Below, piece after piece: positions 62,575 through 64,000 of a stretch of DNA of 64,000 nt. The notes beneath the pieces were generated by a model that did no database searches, was not told the origin of the DNA, and worked only from the letters and a program-made list of their open reading frames with translations. This DNA is from Alicyclobacillus pomorum DSM 14955 (GTDB lineage: Bacteria > Bacillota > Bacilli > Alicyclobacillales > Alicyclobacillaceae), in the NCBI RefSeq assembly GCF_000472905.1, contig NZ_AXAR01000003.1, positions 168,787 to 232,786 of the forward strand, written 5' to 3'. Within the stretch, counting starts at the first letter, position 1. The number at the start of each line of letters is the position of its first letter. The position numbers were made by a program, and so were the translations under genes.

Positions 62575-63357
62575 ATGCCTGAGAAAATCGTTCAAAAGCT
62601 GTCTGGTACCATCCATGACGTCGTTGAAGTTGTGCAGAGAGGTCGTATTCGATACTTGCGTTTTGGCAGGGGAGGCGGCTGGCAAGGGGCCATGTATACG
62701 GATGGGCGCCCTCAACCGGTGTTTCCCTACCAACGCGCATTTACTTCTTTGGTGGAGACCGCCGATGAGGTCAGTTCCTTTCTCGCTTTCGGTGTCGGCA
62801 GCGGTACAGCCTTGCGAACGGTGCAGCAAGTGCATCCCAAGAGCCGACTGTACGGTCTGGAATTGGATGAGCGGGTCGTGGATGTCGCCATTCAGTACTT
62901 CGGTGCACCGAATCATCGTGCAGCAGACTACTGGATTGGGGACGGTGTCGCATTTCTTTGCAACACCGATGTCACGGTGGACTTGCTGTTCGTTGACGCG
63001 TACATGGCCAACCAAGTGTACGGACCATGTCTCCATCCAGATTTCACAGCGGTGCTTCATGCTGCAACCACTCCGTCGGGGGTAGCCGTTTGCAATGTCA
63101 TCACGAGTTTTCCGCTGCGGGGCCGTGTGCGCGCGTTCCTGGAAGCCGCCAGTGGTCGGTTTGCGACAACGACGCTATTGCCTGTGGGCCCACCGCTACC
63201 CTACGCAGAGCAAAACGTACTCTGCGTGTTTTCGAAGTCCCCAGGGTATCTCGAACGGTGGAGGGCCGCGATGCGAAAAAGCCCTGCTTTGTACTTGCAC
63301 GAACGGTGGTTGTGGCCCTTGCGTGCAAGGACTTTTCGAGGCTCTTCTATGGTATAA
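62575..63357 (+). CDS. Spermidine synthase-like/SAM-dependent methyltransferase-fold protein
   Basis: 260 residues. Rossmann core with LAFGVGSGTALRTV (SAM loop), LYGLELDERVVDVA (acidic end of beta-2) and VDLLFVDAYM. This resembles the catalytic domain of polyamine synthases, but the canonical DGGDG-type motif is not obvious, so its substrate is unclear. ATG after AAAGGCGG. Precedes a site-2 protease gene. Confidence 0.75.
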   Translation: MPEKIVQKLSGTIHDVVEVVQRGRIRYLRFGRGGGWQGAMYTDGRPQPVFPYQRAFTSLVETADEVSSFLAFGVGSGTALRTVQQVHPKSRLYGLELDERVVDVAIQYFGAPNHRAADYWIGDGVAFLCNTDVTVDLLFVDAYMANQVYGPCLHPDFTAVLHAATTPSGVAVCNVITSFPLRGRVRAFLEAASGRFATTTLLPVGPPLPYAEQNVLCVFSKSPGYLERWRAAMRKSPALYLHERWLWPLRARTFRGSSMV

Positions 63358-63419
63358 TAGGGGCGCATTGCTGGGTCCGGCCGACGTGCCGTAAGCCGAA
63401 CTTCGAAGGGGTATGATGG

Positions 63420-64000
63420 GTGTACAGTTTGTTTGGTCCAGATTTTATTTTTCGATTGATTGCCATTGTCGTTGGACTTGTCATACACGAATTTGCGCAT
63501 GCGTGGACGGCAATGGTCCTGGGCGATAAGACCGCCAAGCACCAGGGGCGAGTCACCCTGAACCCGGTTGCTCATTTGGAGCCGATAGGCCTCCTGATGG
63601 TTTTGTTTGGACCGTTTGGCTGGGCCAGGCCGGTTCAGGTGAATTCATCCAATTTCAAGCATCCACGGACGGCGACACTGCTCGTTGCGCTGGCAGGACC
63701 TGTGTCAAACCTCATTTTGGCCATCATATGTCTGCTGGCATATCGCCCGTATTTCTTCAGCGGCACGCTCAGCACCGACGGATTTATCCCACAATTGTTG
63801 TCGTGGGCGGCTACGGTCAACGTGGCGCTCTTTGTCTTTAATCTGATTCCCATCCCACCGCTCGACGGGTCTCGAATCGCCTACAGTCTCTTGCCTTATC
63901 GTTGGGAGATGCAGTACCGCAAGCTGGAGCTGTACGGTCCCTTCATCATGTTGTTACTCATCATGATTCCACAAACGCGCAACGCCATTTTTGGCACGTT
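63420..64000 (+). CDS. M50 site-2 metalloprotease (truncated by window end)
   Basis: The first 193 residues are in the window. Zinc motif VIHEFAHAW (HExxH) in an N-terminal membrane segment, and the second motif LIPIPPLDGSRI (NPDG-type) downstream. About four membrane segments are visible. This is the short YwhC/YdiL-like site-2 protease family without a PDZ domain. GTG 63420 with AAGGGG upstream. A perfect TATAAT (63353-63358) overlaps the end of the previous gene but has only a weak -35. Confidence 0.85.
   Translation, partial: MYSLFGPDFIFRLIAIVVGLVIHEFAHAWTAMVLGDKTAKHQGRVTLNPVAHLEPIGLLMVLFGPFGWARPVQVNSSNFKHPRTATLLVALAGPVSNLILAIICLLAYRPYFFSGTLSTDGFIPQLLSWAATVNVALFVFNLIPIPPLDGSRIAYSLLPYRWEMQYRKLELYGPFIMLLLIMIPQTRNAIFGT

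Noticed and set aside
1-64000. tRNA, rRNA, insertion sequences, prophage or integrative element
   Set aside because: No cloverleaf sequences, transposase genes, terminal inverted repeats or phage genes were seen; the only tyrosine recombinase is XerD in its normal context.

Overview
The window is a single continuous stretch of chromosome from an endospore-forming member of the Bacilli, moderately GC-rich. Gene order follows Bacillus subtilis closely in two blocks: spoIIIAE to spo0A (1-21.5 kb) and nudF/spoIIM/xerD to spoVA (50-62 kb). The rest points to an extremophilic relative such as Alicyclobacillus or another Alicyclobacillaceae: a long OLE-type noncoding RNA with its protein partner, a System I (Ccm) cytochrome c maturation cluster in a Gram-positive, and a branched-chain 2-oxoacid dehydrogenase/methylmalonyl-CoA block. 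The species assignment is an inference.

Layout. 1-2.3 kb: end of the spoIIIA operon. 2.5-11.8 kb: housekeeping run accB-accC, an Asp23/AmaP/DUF2273 trio, nusB, a TsaD-like paralogue, ferredoxin-NADP reductase, folD, xseA-xseB and a polyprenyl synthase. 11.9-12.5 kb: no coding sequence, but a promoter and a ~600-nt structured RNA that I identify as OLE RNA; the next gene is its membrane partner oapA, then dxs. 15-21.5 kb: tlyA, a small membrane protein, nadK, recN, spoIVB, spo0A. 21.8 kb: a small acid-soluble spore protein with a sigma-G-like promoter. 22.2-28.6 kb: ccmH, ccmE, ccmF, an unknown membrane protein, ccmA, ccmB, ccmC, ccmD. 28.6-34.4 kb: accessory genes (permease, family-18 glycosidase, a membrane protein with hexapeptide repeats, a CorA-like channel, a metallo-beta-lactamase, moaC). 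34.6-50 kb: a sigma-54 activator, a matching -24/-12 promoter, leucine dehydrogenase and the branched-chain dehydrogenase complex, lipA-lipB, methylmalonyl-CoA mutase, a B12-subunit/epimerase fusion and a propionyl-CoA carboxylase beta subunit. 50-62.5 kb: nudF, endonuclease Q-like gene, spoIIM, yqzK-like gene, xerD, a decayed deoB, DUF1540, dacF, an inserted HTH-TPR regulator, spoIIAA-spoIIAB-sigF and spoVAC-AD-AE-AEA. 62.5-64 kb: a spermidine synthase-like gene and the start of a site-2 protease.

The most notable systems are (1) the OLE RNA/OapA pair with directly visible pairing between the two ends of the RNA; (2) a cytochrome c maturation system in which CcmH has lost both thiol residues and CcmE carries Cys in a CxxxY motif instead of the haem-binding His, the combination expected for a thiol-independent 'System I*'; (3) a fusion of the B12-binding mutase subunit with methylmalonyl-CoA epimerase; (4) a deoB pseudogene with an out-of-frame internal deletion. 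No tRNA, rRNA, CRISPR array, insertion sequence or prophage was seen.
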